From: an uncultured Rhodospirillales bacterium
Lineage (GTDB): Bacteria; Pseudomonadota; Alphaproteobacteria; Rhodospirillales; Defluviicoccaceae
Direction of reading: 5' to 3'
NCBI GenBank assembly: GCA_937127205.1
Contig: CAKZLS010000466.1
Coordinates: 1-26,758 of the forward strand
Length of the DNA: 26,758 bases
Below, piece by piece: positions 8,394-15,513 of this stretch. Within the stretch, counting starts at the first letter, position 1. The number at the start of each line of letters is the position of its first letter. The translations under genes and the position numbers were made by a program. A model generated the notes under the pieces. The model worked only from the letters and a program-made list of their open reading frames with translations, was not told the DNA's origin and ran no database searches.

Positions 8394-9488
8394 TCAGCCT
8401 CCCGGAATGGCGTTCAGCATGTCACGCACCGACGCATCGGTGCCATCCAGCACCATGGCGTTCACACGCTGTCCGGCCCGCACCCGCATGGTGCCGTGAG
8501 TGATGACCTTTTCGCCCACTTCCAGTCCGCTGACGATCTCCACCTCACCCGAGCGCCGCGCGCCGATCTCGACGGCGCGCGTCTCGACAACGCCGCCTGC
8601 CGCCTCGTCGACCACATAAACCGTGTTGACCCGGCCGCGCGGCACCAGGGCTTCTTCGGGCACCACCATGGATGTGCGCGGGGACTTGAGCAATTGCACC
8701 GTCATCAACAGACCGGGGCGCAGAGCGCCATCGGGATTCGGAATGACGGCACGCGCAACGATGGACCGGGTCACCGGATCGACGCGGGAGTCGACGCCGC
8801 TGATCTTGCCGCTGAAAACGCGATCCTCGAAGGCCGAGGTGCGGACATTGATGGAAAGGCCGGGCCGAAGGGTCGCCAGGTGAGTGGCGGGAACATTGAA
8901 ATCCAGCTTGATGACGCTGATGTCGTCCAGGGTGGTAATCTGATCGCCCGGCTCGACCAGGGCGCCGATGCTGATGTCGCGAAGACCGACGACGGCATCG
9001 AAAGGGGCGCGAATGGTGCGATCGGCGAGCCGGGCCTGAATCGCCTCGATCTCGGCCTCGGCCTGGCGTAGAGCGGCGCGGCGTTCGTCGAGCTGCGCCG
9101 TCGCCGTAAACTTTCGGCGTTCAAGCTGCTTGGCACGCTCGTAGGCGAGGCGGCGCTCCTCCAGAACGGCCCGCGCCGCGTCGAGATCCGCCTTTTCTTC
9201 AGTACTGTTGAGAACCACGAGGACGTCGCCGGCGGATACCCGCTGACCGTCATCGAAGCGGATATCGACGACTTTTTCGGTGACACTGGCGGTGATATCG
9301 GCGGTCTCGTTGGCACGGGTAGTCCCCAAGGCTTCGACGTTGTCGACGAAATCCGAAGTCTCCACTTCCACAACGGCCACCTGCATCGGGGTATCGGGGC
9401 GGCCATCCTGCGCAGAGACGTTCGTCAGCGATAGCGCGAAAACGGCAACGGCGAGAGTGAACGCGAAAACCCATTTCCTGCGAGACAC
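8394..9488 (-). CDS. RND efflux periplasmic adaptor (membrane fusion protein)
   Basis: This 364-residue adaptor would link the adjacent RND permease to an outer-membrane channel. A signal peptide ends near VSA-QDG (residue 26). A lipoyl/barrel-sandwich half follows (about 55-94), then a charged alpha-hairpin (about 97-156), the second lipoyl half beginning RTIRAPFDAVVG, and beta-barrel and membrane-proximal domains. There is no lipobox cysteine. I chose the GTG at 9488 because GAGGGAG lies five bases upstream and the signal peptide starts there. An ATG at 9509 and a longer frame reaching 9770 are less likely. It forms a two-gene operon with the permease and diverges from the aspartate module. 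Confidence 0.9.
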   Translation of the reverse strand: MSRRKWVFAFTLAVAVFALSLTNVSAQDGRPDTPMQVAVVEVETSDFVDNVEALGTTRANETADITASVTEKVVDIRFDDGQRVSAGDVLVVLNSTEEKADLDAARAVLEERRLAYERAKQLERRKFTATAQLDERRAALRQAEAEIEAIQARLADRTIRAPFDAVVGLRDISIGALVEPGDQITTLDDISVIKLDFNVPATHLATLRPGLSINVRTSAFEDRVFSGKISGVDSRVDPVTRSIVARAVIPNPDGALRPGLLMTVQLLKSPRTSMVVPEEALVPRGRVNTVYVVDEAAGGVVETRAVEIGARRSGEVEIVSGLEVGEKVITHGTMRVRAGQRVNAMVLDGTDASVRDMLNAIPGG

Positions 9489-9625
9489 GGCAACTCCCTC
9501 AAGATGCATCCCATCGCCTCGGTTTGTGGCGACTGCCAAACATATGTGACGCCGCGGGGGCGTTCGCCACCGACCGCGATCACAAGGTCGTTGATGCACC
9601 GGAGATAGGGCGAATCCGAACGCAA

Positions 9626-9683
9626 AAATCGCTCGCTGCATAACGGGACAATCCCCACATACGCTTTGGATATAAATCGCTCG
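9626..9683. repeat. Pair of 10-bp direct repeats (AAATCGCTCG) upstream of the aspartase gene
   Basis: AAATCGCTCG occurs at 9626-9635 and again at 9674-9683. The start-to-start distance is 48 bp, between four and five helical turns. Both copies are in the divergent intergenic region, and the second overlaps a possible TATAAA -10 element. They could be paired regulator sites or chance. Confidence 0.3.
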
Positions 9684-9778
9684 GATTTGAGTGCTTATTC
9701 CGGGCCGACGAAACCGGTCCGTTTTCGCTCCGCCGAGCGCGCATCGTGCTTCTGCGATCAGTTCGAACAATCCAATGA

Positions 9779-9792
9779 CCCGTAAAAACGGG
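9779..9792 (+). promoter_or_regulatory. Small terminator-like hairpin in the aspartase leader
   Basis: CCCGT and ACGGG flank an AAAA loop, followed five bases later by TTTTTC (from 9798) and then the ribosome binding site. The stem is only five base pairs. It resembles a weak intrinsic terminator or attenuator in the 5' leader, but its strength is doubtful. Confidence 0.2.
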
Positions 9793-9817
9793 GCCAGTTT
9801 TTCTTGGGAGAGCGTGT

Positions 9818-11707
9818 ATGACCAACCTGGATCTCATTCGCAATGTCTCTATTTTTCAGGGCCTTGGCGAGCCTCAGCTCTCCTTGATCGCCACCGCGTG
9901 TAAACAGCGCTCCTATGGGACCGGCGCGTATCTCTTTCGCCAGCACGACCCGCGCAGCGAATTCTTCGTCATCCAGTCCGGCGAGATCGAGATTCTCGAA
10001 CACGTCGGAAACGACGCTGTTCCCATTGCCCGGCTGAGCAGCGGCAATTTCGTCGGCGAAGGCACCATGCTCGACGGGCTGCCGCACACGGCATCGTGCC
10101 GTGCCAATGTGGACACCCAAGCCTTCGTTTGGGAACGGGCGGACATCGACGCTTTCTTCGAGAACGAACCGGATGCCTCGCGAAAGCTGCTGGCCCAGGT
10201 GGCCTCGGCAATCGCCCAACGGTTGCGGTCATCCAACTTCGGATACCGCGGCGGCGGTACGGCCGTTTACGGCGCCGGTCAGCAACGGTTGGAGCACGAC
10301 CTTCTCGGCGAACGCCCGGTGCCGGCCGACGCCTACTTCGGGGTGCAAACCCTGCGCGCGGTGGAGAATTTCCGGATCACCGGCACCACCCTCAGTCACT
10401 ATCCGAATTTCATCAAATCCTTTGCCATGGTCAAGAAGGCCACCGCCAGGGCCAATCGCGCGCTCGGCCTTCTCGACAAGGACATCGCCCACGCCATTTC
10501 GCTGGCCTGCGACGAGATTATCGCCGGCAGCCTCCACAAGCAGTTCGTGGTGGACATGATCCAGGGCGGTGCCGGAACGTCCACCAACATGAACGCCAAC
10601 GAGGTGATCGCAAACCGTGCCCTCGAGTTAATGGGACACGAGAAAGGCCAGTACGATTTCATCCACCCCAACAATCACGTCAATCTCTCGCAATCCACCA
10701 ACGACGCCTATCCGACCGCCATCCGCTTGGCGATCCTGCTCAGCTACGAGGACCTGACCCGGGCGATGGACGATCTCTGCTACGAATTGAAACAGAAAGC
10801 CGTCGAATTCTCGGATGTTATCAAGATGGGACGCACCCAGCTCCAGGACGCGGTTCCGATGACCCTCGGCCAGGAGTTCGACGGCTTCTACGCCACCGTC
10901 AAGGAGGACATCGCCCGCATCCGCGACCTGGTCGGCCTGTTTCGCGAGATCAACATGGGGGCGACCGCCATCGGCACCGGCATCAACACCCATCCCGACT
11001 ACGCACAGCTGGTGACCGCGGAACTCTCCCACATTTCCGGCGTAGAGCTGATTTTGGCCTCGAATCTGATGGAGGCCACGTCGGACATGGGCGCGTTCGT
11101 CACCTTCTCCGGTGTGCTCAAGCGCGTCGCCGTGAAAATCTCGAAAATCTGCAACGATCTGCGGCTGCTCAGCAGCGGGCCGAGGGCCGGCTTCAACGAG
11201 ATCAATCTGCCGCCCATGCAGCCGGGCTCCTCGATCATGCCGGGCAAGGTAAACCCGGTTATCCCCGAGGTGGTCAACCAGGTCGCTTTCCAGGTCATCG
11301 GCAACGACCTGACGGTGACGATTGCGTCCGAGGCCGGCCAGTTGCAGCTCAACGTCATGGAACCGGTCATCGCGTTCAACGTGCTGCAATCCATGCGCAT
11401 GCTGACCCAGGCGATGATCGTTCTCGCGGATCGATGCATCAAGGACATCTCCGCCAATCGCGACCGCTGCCGCGACCTGGTGGATCAAAGCATCGGGATC
11501 ATCACCGCGCTCAACCCACACATCGGCTACGAGAACTCGTCCCGGGTCGCCAAGGCGGCACTCGAGAGGGGATGCGGCGTCGCCGAGCTTATTCTCGAGG
11601 AAGGTCTGCTCACCCGTGACCAGCTCGACGACATTCTGAAGCCGGAAAACATGATCCGGCCCCGCTACGTCGCCAATCCCGCGCCGAAGCGCGCTTCGGG
11701 CGCCTGA
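9818..11707 (+). CDS. aspA: Aspartate ammonia-lyase fused to an N-terminal cyclic-nucleotide-binding-type sensor domain
   Basis: This 629-residue single-frame protein should convert L-aspartate to fumarate and ammonia in the cytoplasm. Residues 1-137 form a complete CRP/PKA-type beta-roll (VIQSGEIEIL at 51-60, FVGE at 78-81) followed by a C-helix, with no DNA-binding domain. A Gly-rich linker (about 140-156) leads to a full-length aspartase (about 157-625; E. coli AspA is 478 aa). The family markers are present: DLLGERPVPADAYFGVQTLRA (161-181), QGGAGTSTNMNANEV, HVNLSQSTNDAYPT, KMGRTQLQDAVPMTLGQEF, and the catalytic loop GSSIMPGKVNP (470-480). There is no Met between residues 84 and 204, so a separate aspartase start is unlikely. 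In the phosphate-binding cassette the usual Arg is His90, while Glu81 is kept, so the ligand is uncertain. It is the first gene of a module with an acidic amino acid symporter and a racemase. Confidence 0.95.
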   Translation: MTNLDLIRNVSIFQGLGEPQLSLIATACKQRSYGTGAYLFRQHDPRSEFFVIQSGEIEILEHVGNDAVPIARLSSGNFVGEGTMLDGLPHTASCRANVDTQAFVWERADIDAFFENEPDASRKLLAQVASAIAQRLRSSNFGYRGGGTAVYGAGQQRLEHDLLGERPVPADAYFGVQTLRAVENFRITGTTLSHYPNFIKSFAMVKKATARANRALGLLDKDIAHAISLACDEIIAGSLHKQFVVDMIQGGAGTSTNMNANEVIANRALELMGHEKGQYDFIHPNNHVNLSQSTNDAYPTAIRLAILLSYEDLTRAMDDLCYELKQKAVEFSDVIKMGRTQLQDAVPMTLGQEFDGFYATVKEDIARIRDLVGLFREINMGATAIGTGINTHPDYAQLVTAELSHISGVELILASNLMEATSDMGAFVTFSGVLKRVAVKISKICNDLRLLSSGPRAGFNEINLPPMQPGSSIMPGKVNPVIPEVVNQVAFQVIGNDLTVTIASEAGQLQLNVMEPVIAFNVLQSMRMLTQAMIVLADRCIKDISANRDRCRDLVDQSIGIITALNPHIGYENSSRVAKAALERGCGVAELILEEGLLTRDQLDDILKPENMIRPRYVANPAPKRASGA

Positions 11708-11748
11708 GTTCCATAAGCCCTTGCATCCTGCATTTTTGGGAGGAAAAA

Positions 11749-13056
11749 ATGGCGAAACAGGAAACGACAACCAAGAAAAAGCACGCTCTGTCCTTCTGGA
11801 CCGACATGAAATTGTGGAAACAGATCCTGATCGCGCTGATCGCCGGTCTGGTGGTCGGGATGATCCTGGGGCCGCCGGCCGCGGCGATTAAACCCATCGG
11901 AACCATATTCATAAACCTGATCAAAATGTTGATCGTGCCGCTGATCTTCGTGTCCCTGGTGTGCGGCGTCACATCCATGCACGACATGACCAAGATGGGC
12001 AGGATCGCGGCCAAGACCGTCGTCCTTTATCTGTTCACCACGGCGATCGCCATCACCATCGGGCTCGGATTGGGCGCGCTGCTGCAACCGGGTGCCGGTA
12101 TCGACATCGCGGCGGCGGCGGCCGTCGAGGCAAAGGAGGCTCCGACCCTGATGGAGACCTTCGTTGGACTGTTCCCGACGAATCCCATTTCCGCCATGGC
12201 CAATGGCAACGTCTTGCAGATCATCGTCTTCGCCATTCTGTTCGGCTTGGCCATCAACATCGCCGGCGAGGCGGGGGCAAAGATCCGGCAGTTCTTCGAG
12301 TGGATGGCCGAGGTCATCTACAAATTGACGGCGATTGTCATTTCGTTCGCCCCGTACGGTGTCTTCGCGCTGATGGCCTGGGTCGCGGGAACGTATGGCC
12401 TGGATGTGTTGCTGCCGCTCGGAACTGTCATTCTCGCCGTCTACGTCGGCTGCATCATTCAAGCCATCGTCGTCTATGGCGGCGCCATTAGCCTACTCGC
12501 CAAGCTCAATCCAGTACGGTTCTTCCAGGGCATTGCCGAGGCCCAGGCGGTGGCGTTCACCACCACCAGCAGTTCCGGCACCCTGCCGGTGACCATGAGC
12601 TGCGCCCAGAAGAACCTCGGCGTGTCGCGGGGCGTCTCCAGCTTCGTTCTGCCGCTGGGCGCCACCATCAACATGGACGGAACGGCACTCTATCAGGGTG
12701 TCTGCGCGCTGTTCGTGGCCCAGGCCTTCGGGGTCAGTCTCGGCATGGGCGATTACATCACCATCATCCTGACATCCACCCTGGCCTCCATCGGCACGGC
12801 GGGCGTTCCCGGCGCCGGATTGATCATGCTGTCATTGGTGCTAACGTCGGTCGGCCTGCCGCTCGAGGGCGTTGCCATCATCGCCGGTATCGATCGCATC
12901 CTCGACATGGCGCGGACCACGCTGAATGTGACCAGTGACGGCATGGTCACGGTCCTCGTGGCCAAGACCGAAGGGGAAATAGACGAGGCGGTGTACAACC
13001 AGGCCCACGTCCTCGAGGCGGAGGATATCCCGGTGGAGTCCCCACCCGCAAAGTAA
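11749..13056 (+). CDS. Dicarboxylate/amino acid:cation symporter (DAACS), probably aspartate/glutamate uptake
   Basis: This 435-residue inner-membrane, ion-coupled importer belongs to the GltP/DctA/GltPh family. It has eight TM helices plus two re-entrant hairpins. Hairpin 1 carries TTTSSSGTLP (271-280), TM7 carries NMDGTA (308-313), and hairpin 2 carries AGVPGAG (351-357). TM8 reads DRILDMARTTLNVTSD (382-397). It retains counterparts of GltPh D394 (amino group), R397 (side-chain carboxylate), T398, N401 and D405 as D386, R389, T390, N393 and D397. This combination indicates an acidic amino acid rather than a plain C4-dicarboxylate. Na+ or H+ coupling is not resolved. GGGAGG (11738-11743) lies five bases before the ATG. 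It starts 41 bp after the aspartase and is probably co-transcribed, supplying its substrate. Confidence 0.93.
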   Translation: MAKQETTTKKKHALSFWTDMKLWKQILIALIAGLVVGMILGPPAAAIKPIGTIFINLIKMLIVPLIFVSLVCGVTSMHDMTKMGRIAAKTVVLYLFTTAIAITIGLGLGALLQPGAGIDIAAAAAVEAKEAPTLMETFVGLFPTNPISAMANGNVLQIIVFAILFGLAINIAGEAGAKIRQFFEWMAEVIYKLTAIVISFAPYGVFALMAWVAGTYGLDVLLPLGTVILAVYVGCIIQAIVVYGGAISLLAKLNPVRFFQGIAEAQAVAFTTTSSSGTLPVTMSCAQKNLGVSRGVSSFVLPLGATINMDGTALYQGVCALFVAQAFGVSLGMGDYITIILTSTLASIGTAGVPGAGLIMLSLVLTSVGLPLEGVAIIAGIDRILDMARTTLNVTSDGMVTVLVAKTEGEIDEAVYNQAHVLEAEDIPVESPPAK

Positions 13057-13067
13057 ACCCATTCGAT

Positions 13068-13095
13068 GGAGGCGCCGGGTCGCGCCGGCGTCTCC
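13068..13095 (+). promoter_or_regulatory. Strong stem-loop between symporter and racemase genes
   Basis: The arms GGAGGCGCCGG and CCGGCGTCTCC pair over 11 positions, ten Watson-Crick pairs plus one G-U, around a 6-base loop GTCGCG. It starts 12 bases after the symporter stop and ends ten bases before the racemase ribosome binding site (GAAGG, 13105-13109). No T-tract follows, so it is not a classical terminator. It could be an mRNA-stabilising or processing hairpin that sets the symporter:racemase ratio. Confidence 0.5.
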
Positions 13096-13114
13096 GTCCG
13101 CAGCGAAGGCCATC

Positions 13115-14557
13115 ATGCAAAGACTGGGAATTGTGGGAGGGCTGGGTCCGCTCGCCGGCGCCGACATCTTCTTTAAGCTGGTGAAGTCCACGCCCGCGGG
13201 CGGCGACCGGGATCACCTGGATATCCTGTTCGAGCAGCACCCCTTCGACGAAGGTCACGCCTTCGCCGACGAAAACTTCAATCCGAGCGCGCGCAAATTC
13301 TACGTCTACAACACCATCCGGGAACTGGAGAAGCGGGACGCGGGCGCCATTATCCTAACCTGCTTCATCAGCCACACATTCCTCGACGAGATCCAGCCCG
13401 AGATCAAACCGCCGATCATCAGCATCATGGAGGCGCTCCGCACTCATCTCGCCTGTGAGTACCCCGGCGTCCGTAATCTCGGTATCCTGACGTCGGGCTA
13501 CGCCCGCAAGAAGAACCTGTTCGAGAATGCGTTTGCCGGCGACCACGCGCTGATCTATCCGCGGCCGCCGGCGCAACGCGATGGTCTGATGGAGGCGATT
13601 TACGGCCCACGCGGCATCAAGGCCGGGAACCTGCGCGGCGAGTCCATCGAGCTTATTCTGCGGGCGTGCCACGACGTGATCGACCAGGGCGCCGAGATCA
13701 TCGTTCCCGGCTTCACCGAGATCCCCGTCGTCATCGACGCCCTGCGATCTTCGTTCAACGTTCCGATCGTCGACTGCAACCAGGCCTACGCCGAGTACGC
13801 CCTCGCCTACCAAGGCTTAGCGCCGGCACGGCCGTACAAGATCGGCATCGTCGGCGGGGTGGGTCCCGCCGCCACCGTGGATTTCATAGACAAGGTGGTC
13901 GCGCGCACCGCGGCCAGCCGCGATCAGGACCACGTCAAGATGGTGGTGGAGCACAACCCGCAGATCCCCGACCGCACCGAGAACCTGTTCGGCGGCGGCG
14001 CCGACCCGACCATCCCGCTCTACTCCGCGTGCAAGAAGCTGGAGACGCAGGGCGCCGACATGATCGCCATCCCCTGCAACACGGCTCACGCCTTCGTTCA
14101 ACGCATTCAGACGTTTCTCGGCATTCCCATCGTCAACATGCTGTTCGAAACGGTGGAGGCGATCAAACGCCGCCATCCACAGTGCCGCGCTGTCGGCCTG
14201 CTCGCCACCTCGGGAACGGTGGGCAGCCGGGTCTATAACGATATCATCGAGGCGGCGTCGCTCCGCACCGTCGTCCCCGATGCCGAGTGCCAGGACCTGG
14301 TCATGCGCGCGATCTACGGCGAACAGGGTGTCAAGGCGGGTTTCACCGACGGCCAATGCCGCGACGATCTCCTCAAGGCCCTCGAGAACGTCGTCGAGAA
14401 AGGCGCCGACGTGGTGATCCTCGGCTGCACCGAGCTCCCGCTCATCCTTGCGGAAACCGATGATTTCCAAATCGCCGGCAAGCGTGTGGCGCTGATCGAC
14501 CCCACCGACACACTGGCGCGCAAGTGCGTCGAATTGGCCCGGCAGGCATCTTCCTGA
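13115..14557 (+). CDS. Tandem-duplicated aspartate/glutamate racemase with asymmetric active sites
   Basis: This 480-residue protein consists of two fused Asp/Glu racemase-family domains (about 1-236 and 240-478); typical members are one domain of about 230 aa. Both halves begin with the family motif (GIVGGLGPLAGADIF at 5-19; GIVGGVGPAATVDFI at 244-258). The C-terminal half has both catalytic cysteines, C321 in IPCNTAHAF and C438 in ILGCTELPLIL. The N-terminal half keeps the first (C83 in LTCFISHTF), but its Asn-Thr partners are changed, and the second is Phe200 (VPGFTEIP). The family uses a PLP-independent two-cysteine mechanism to interconvert L- and D-aspartate or glutamate. Downstream of an aspartase and an acidic amino acid symporter, it most likely feeds D-aspartate into the L-specific lyase. 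Hydantoin-type or broader racemisation is possible. The ATG at 13115 follows GAAGG by five bases. Confidence 0.9.
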   Translation: MQRLGIVGGLGPLAGADIFFKLVKSTPAGGDRDHLDILFEQHPFDEGHAFADENFNPSARKFYVYNTIRELEKRDAGAIILTCFISHTFLDEIQPEIKPPIISIMEALRTHLACEYPGVRNLGILTSGYARKKNLFENAFAGDHALIYPRPPAQRDGLMEAIYGPRGIKAGNLRGESIELILRACHDVIDQGAEIIVPGFTEIPVVIDALRSSFNVPIVDCNQAYAEYALAYQGLAPARPYKIGIVGGVGPAATVDFIDKVVARTAASRDQDHVKMVVEHNPQIPDRTENLFGGGADPTIPLYSACKKLETQGADMIAIPCNTAHAFVQRIQTFLGIPIVNMLFETVEAIKRRHPQCRAVGLLATSGTVGSRVYNDIIEAASLRTVVPDAECQDLVMRAIYGEQGVKAGFTDGQCRDDLLKALENVVEKGADVVILGCTELPLILAETDDFQIAGKRVALIDPTDTLARKCVELARQASS

Positions 14558-14585
14558 ACGCACCACCTTGGCGTCGATCGCTAAA

Positions 14586-14601
14586 TGTGCAAACTGCACA
14601 A
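14586..14601. promoter_or_regulatory. Palindromic operator candidate TGTGCAAACTGCACAA before the DUF883 gene
   Basis: TGTGC and GCACA form perfect arms around AAACT, 38 bp before the DUF883 ATG and in the gap after the racemase. A copy differing at one of 16 positions lies at 22468-22483 in the amidoligase leader. The half-sites resemble CRP-type TGTGN boxes but with five rather than six central bases. The stem is too short, and what follows too mixed, for a convincing terminator, so a protein-binding site is the better reading. Confidence 0.45.
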
Positions 14602-14638
14602 CTTGTTGTTTTGAATCCCAGTAGCAAGGAGAACCGAT

Positions 14639-14911
14639 ATGCCTGAGAAGGAAACCACCGAAACACTGCGCTTGGAGATGGAACAATTGCGAGCCGATAT
14701 GGCGGCGATCGCCAGCACCCTCAAGACCCTTGGTGTCGAGGGCGGAAACGATGTCTACGATCGCTTGCGCCAGTCAGCCGGTAAAGTGAAGGGAGAGGCG
14801 GAGGATGCGGCGACGGCGGTGGGCCTGCGCATCGAGGAGCGGCCACTGACCGCTGTGTTGCTATCATTCTTGATCGGCGCGATCCTGGGCGCTTTGTTCA
14901 CGCGCCGTTGA
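14639..14911 (+). CDS. DUF883 (YqjD/ElaB-like) C-tail-anchored membrane protein
   Basis: This is a 90-residue protein of the DUF883 family. Residues 1-66 are charged and helical (a heptad-like stretch at about 8-30, then a KGEAEDAATA region). One transmembrane helix at about 69-87 ends in a Gly-rich AILGALFTRR tail, the hallmark of E. coli YqjD and ElaB. Those proteins are anchored at the inner membrane by the C-terminus, associate with ribosomes in stationary phase and respond to stress. The same role here is inferred from the family. The ribosome binding site AAGGAG (14626-14631) lies seven bases before the ATG. The next gene resembles YqjE, as in the E. coli yqjCDEK cluster. Confidence 0.87.
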   Translation: MPEKETTETLRLEMEQLRADMAAIASTLKTLGVEGGNDVYDRLRQSAGKVKGEAEDAATAVGLRIEERPLTAVLLSFLIGAILGALFTRR

Positions 14912-14932
14912 TCCGCAAGAGCATTGCGATCA

Positions 14933-15364
14933 ATGGATCGATTTCTTTTCCGACTGCTGGCGCTACTGGGCTTCGGGTTCGTAGTGGCGTTTCTGGTCGT
15001 GGCGGGATCAGGCTTTCTATTGGCAGCAGTCTACCTGGTTCTGGCTGATAACGTTGGGACCAATCTGGCCGCCGTCATCACCGGCGTAAGTTGCTTTGGC
15101 GCCGCGGGTATCATCGCGCTGATCGCATGGTCCGTTCAGCGCCGACCGGCGCCGACCCGTCCCGCGCAGCGCGGTAAGCGGTCGGTACAATCGCCCGATA
15201 CCGCCCAGATGGCGATGGCCGTGGGCGAAATGCTCGGGGGCGATTTGAACGCGCTCGCCAAAAACCATCGTAAGGGGCTCATCGGCGCCTCTTTGGTCGC
15301 CGGCTTTGCCTTTGGCGCCAGCCCAAAATTACGGCGTTCCCTGCTCGACTTGATCGAAAATTGA
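14933..15364 (+). CDS. Small membrane protein, possibly YqjE/holin-superfamily-like
   Basis: This 143-residue protein has two N-terminal transmembrane helices (about 7-37 and 43-66). A Pro/Arg-rich cytoplasmic stretch follows (68-90), then a short third hydrophobic segment (about 116-129) and a basic C-terminus. The start is probably the ATG at 14933; a TTG at 14924 in the same frame is the alternative. It begins 21 bp after the DUF883 gene, and that pairing plus the two-helix topology suggests the YqjE group (phage-holin superfamily III). Sequence identity to that group is not obvious to me, so I treat the family as tentative. The stop codon sits inside a perfect palindrome, TTGATATCAA (15361-15370). 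Confidence 0.75.
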   Translation: MDRFLFRLLALLGFGFVVAFLVVAGSGFLLAAVYLVLADNVGTNLAAVITGVSCFGAAGIIALIAWSVQRRPAPTRPAQRGKRSVQSPDTAQMAMAVGEMLGGDLNALAKNHRKGLIGASLVAGFAFGASPKLRRSLLDLIEN

Positions 15365-15513
15365 TATCAACCGGCTGATCTACCCCCAATACCACTGGGC
15401 GTCTGTCCAGCCGCGCGCGCCAACTCGACCGTTGTTCGCGCCGAGGATCGGCGATGCAATGCGCGAACAGCGCCTGGAAAAAACTGGCCCCGAACGACCG
15501 ACACAATTTGGCC

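Larger units (their letters stand above)
9489..9817. promoter_or_regulatory. 329-bp divergent intergenic region between the RND operon and the aspartate module
   Basis: No gene is supported in this stretch. It must contain promoters firing in both directions. A TATAAA at 9671-9676 (+) is a possible -10 element, but I find no good -35 partner. Two 10-bp direct repeats and a small hairpin, listed separately, lie on the aspartate side. The aspartase ribosome binding site GGGAG (9807-9811) lies six bases before its ATG. Confidence 0.5.

Noticed and set aside
6580..8499. 639-codon open frame on the + strand, antisense to the RND permease
   Set aside because: It lies opposite a full, well-conserved permease gene. 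The composition (many His, Gln, Asp, Arg and Gly) is that of a GC-rich shadow frame, and no domain is recognisable.
9489..9770. 94-codon upstream extension of the first RND adaptor
   Set aside because: It has no ribosome binding site. The signal peptide begins at GTG 9488, just after GAGGGAG.
10096..11619. 507-codon frame overlapping the aspartase fusion on the same strand
   Set aside because: It is an Arg/Gly/His-rich out-of-frame translation of a clearly conserved lyase gene.
10628..11770. 380-codon frame antisense to the aspartase
   Set aside because: Shadow of the conserved gene, with no domain or ribosome binding site.
14586..14618. TGTGC/GCACA stem plus following T-rich bases as a terminator of the aspartate operon
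   Set aside because: The stem has five pairs only and the following sequence is interrupted by G and C. The near-identical copy at 22468-22483 lacks the T-rich tail, favouring a protein site.
15361..15370. TTGATATCAA palindrome as an FNR box
   Set aside because: The four-base spacer of TTGAT-N4-ATCAA is missing, and the sequence includes the stop codon of a gene.
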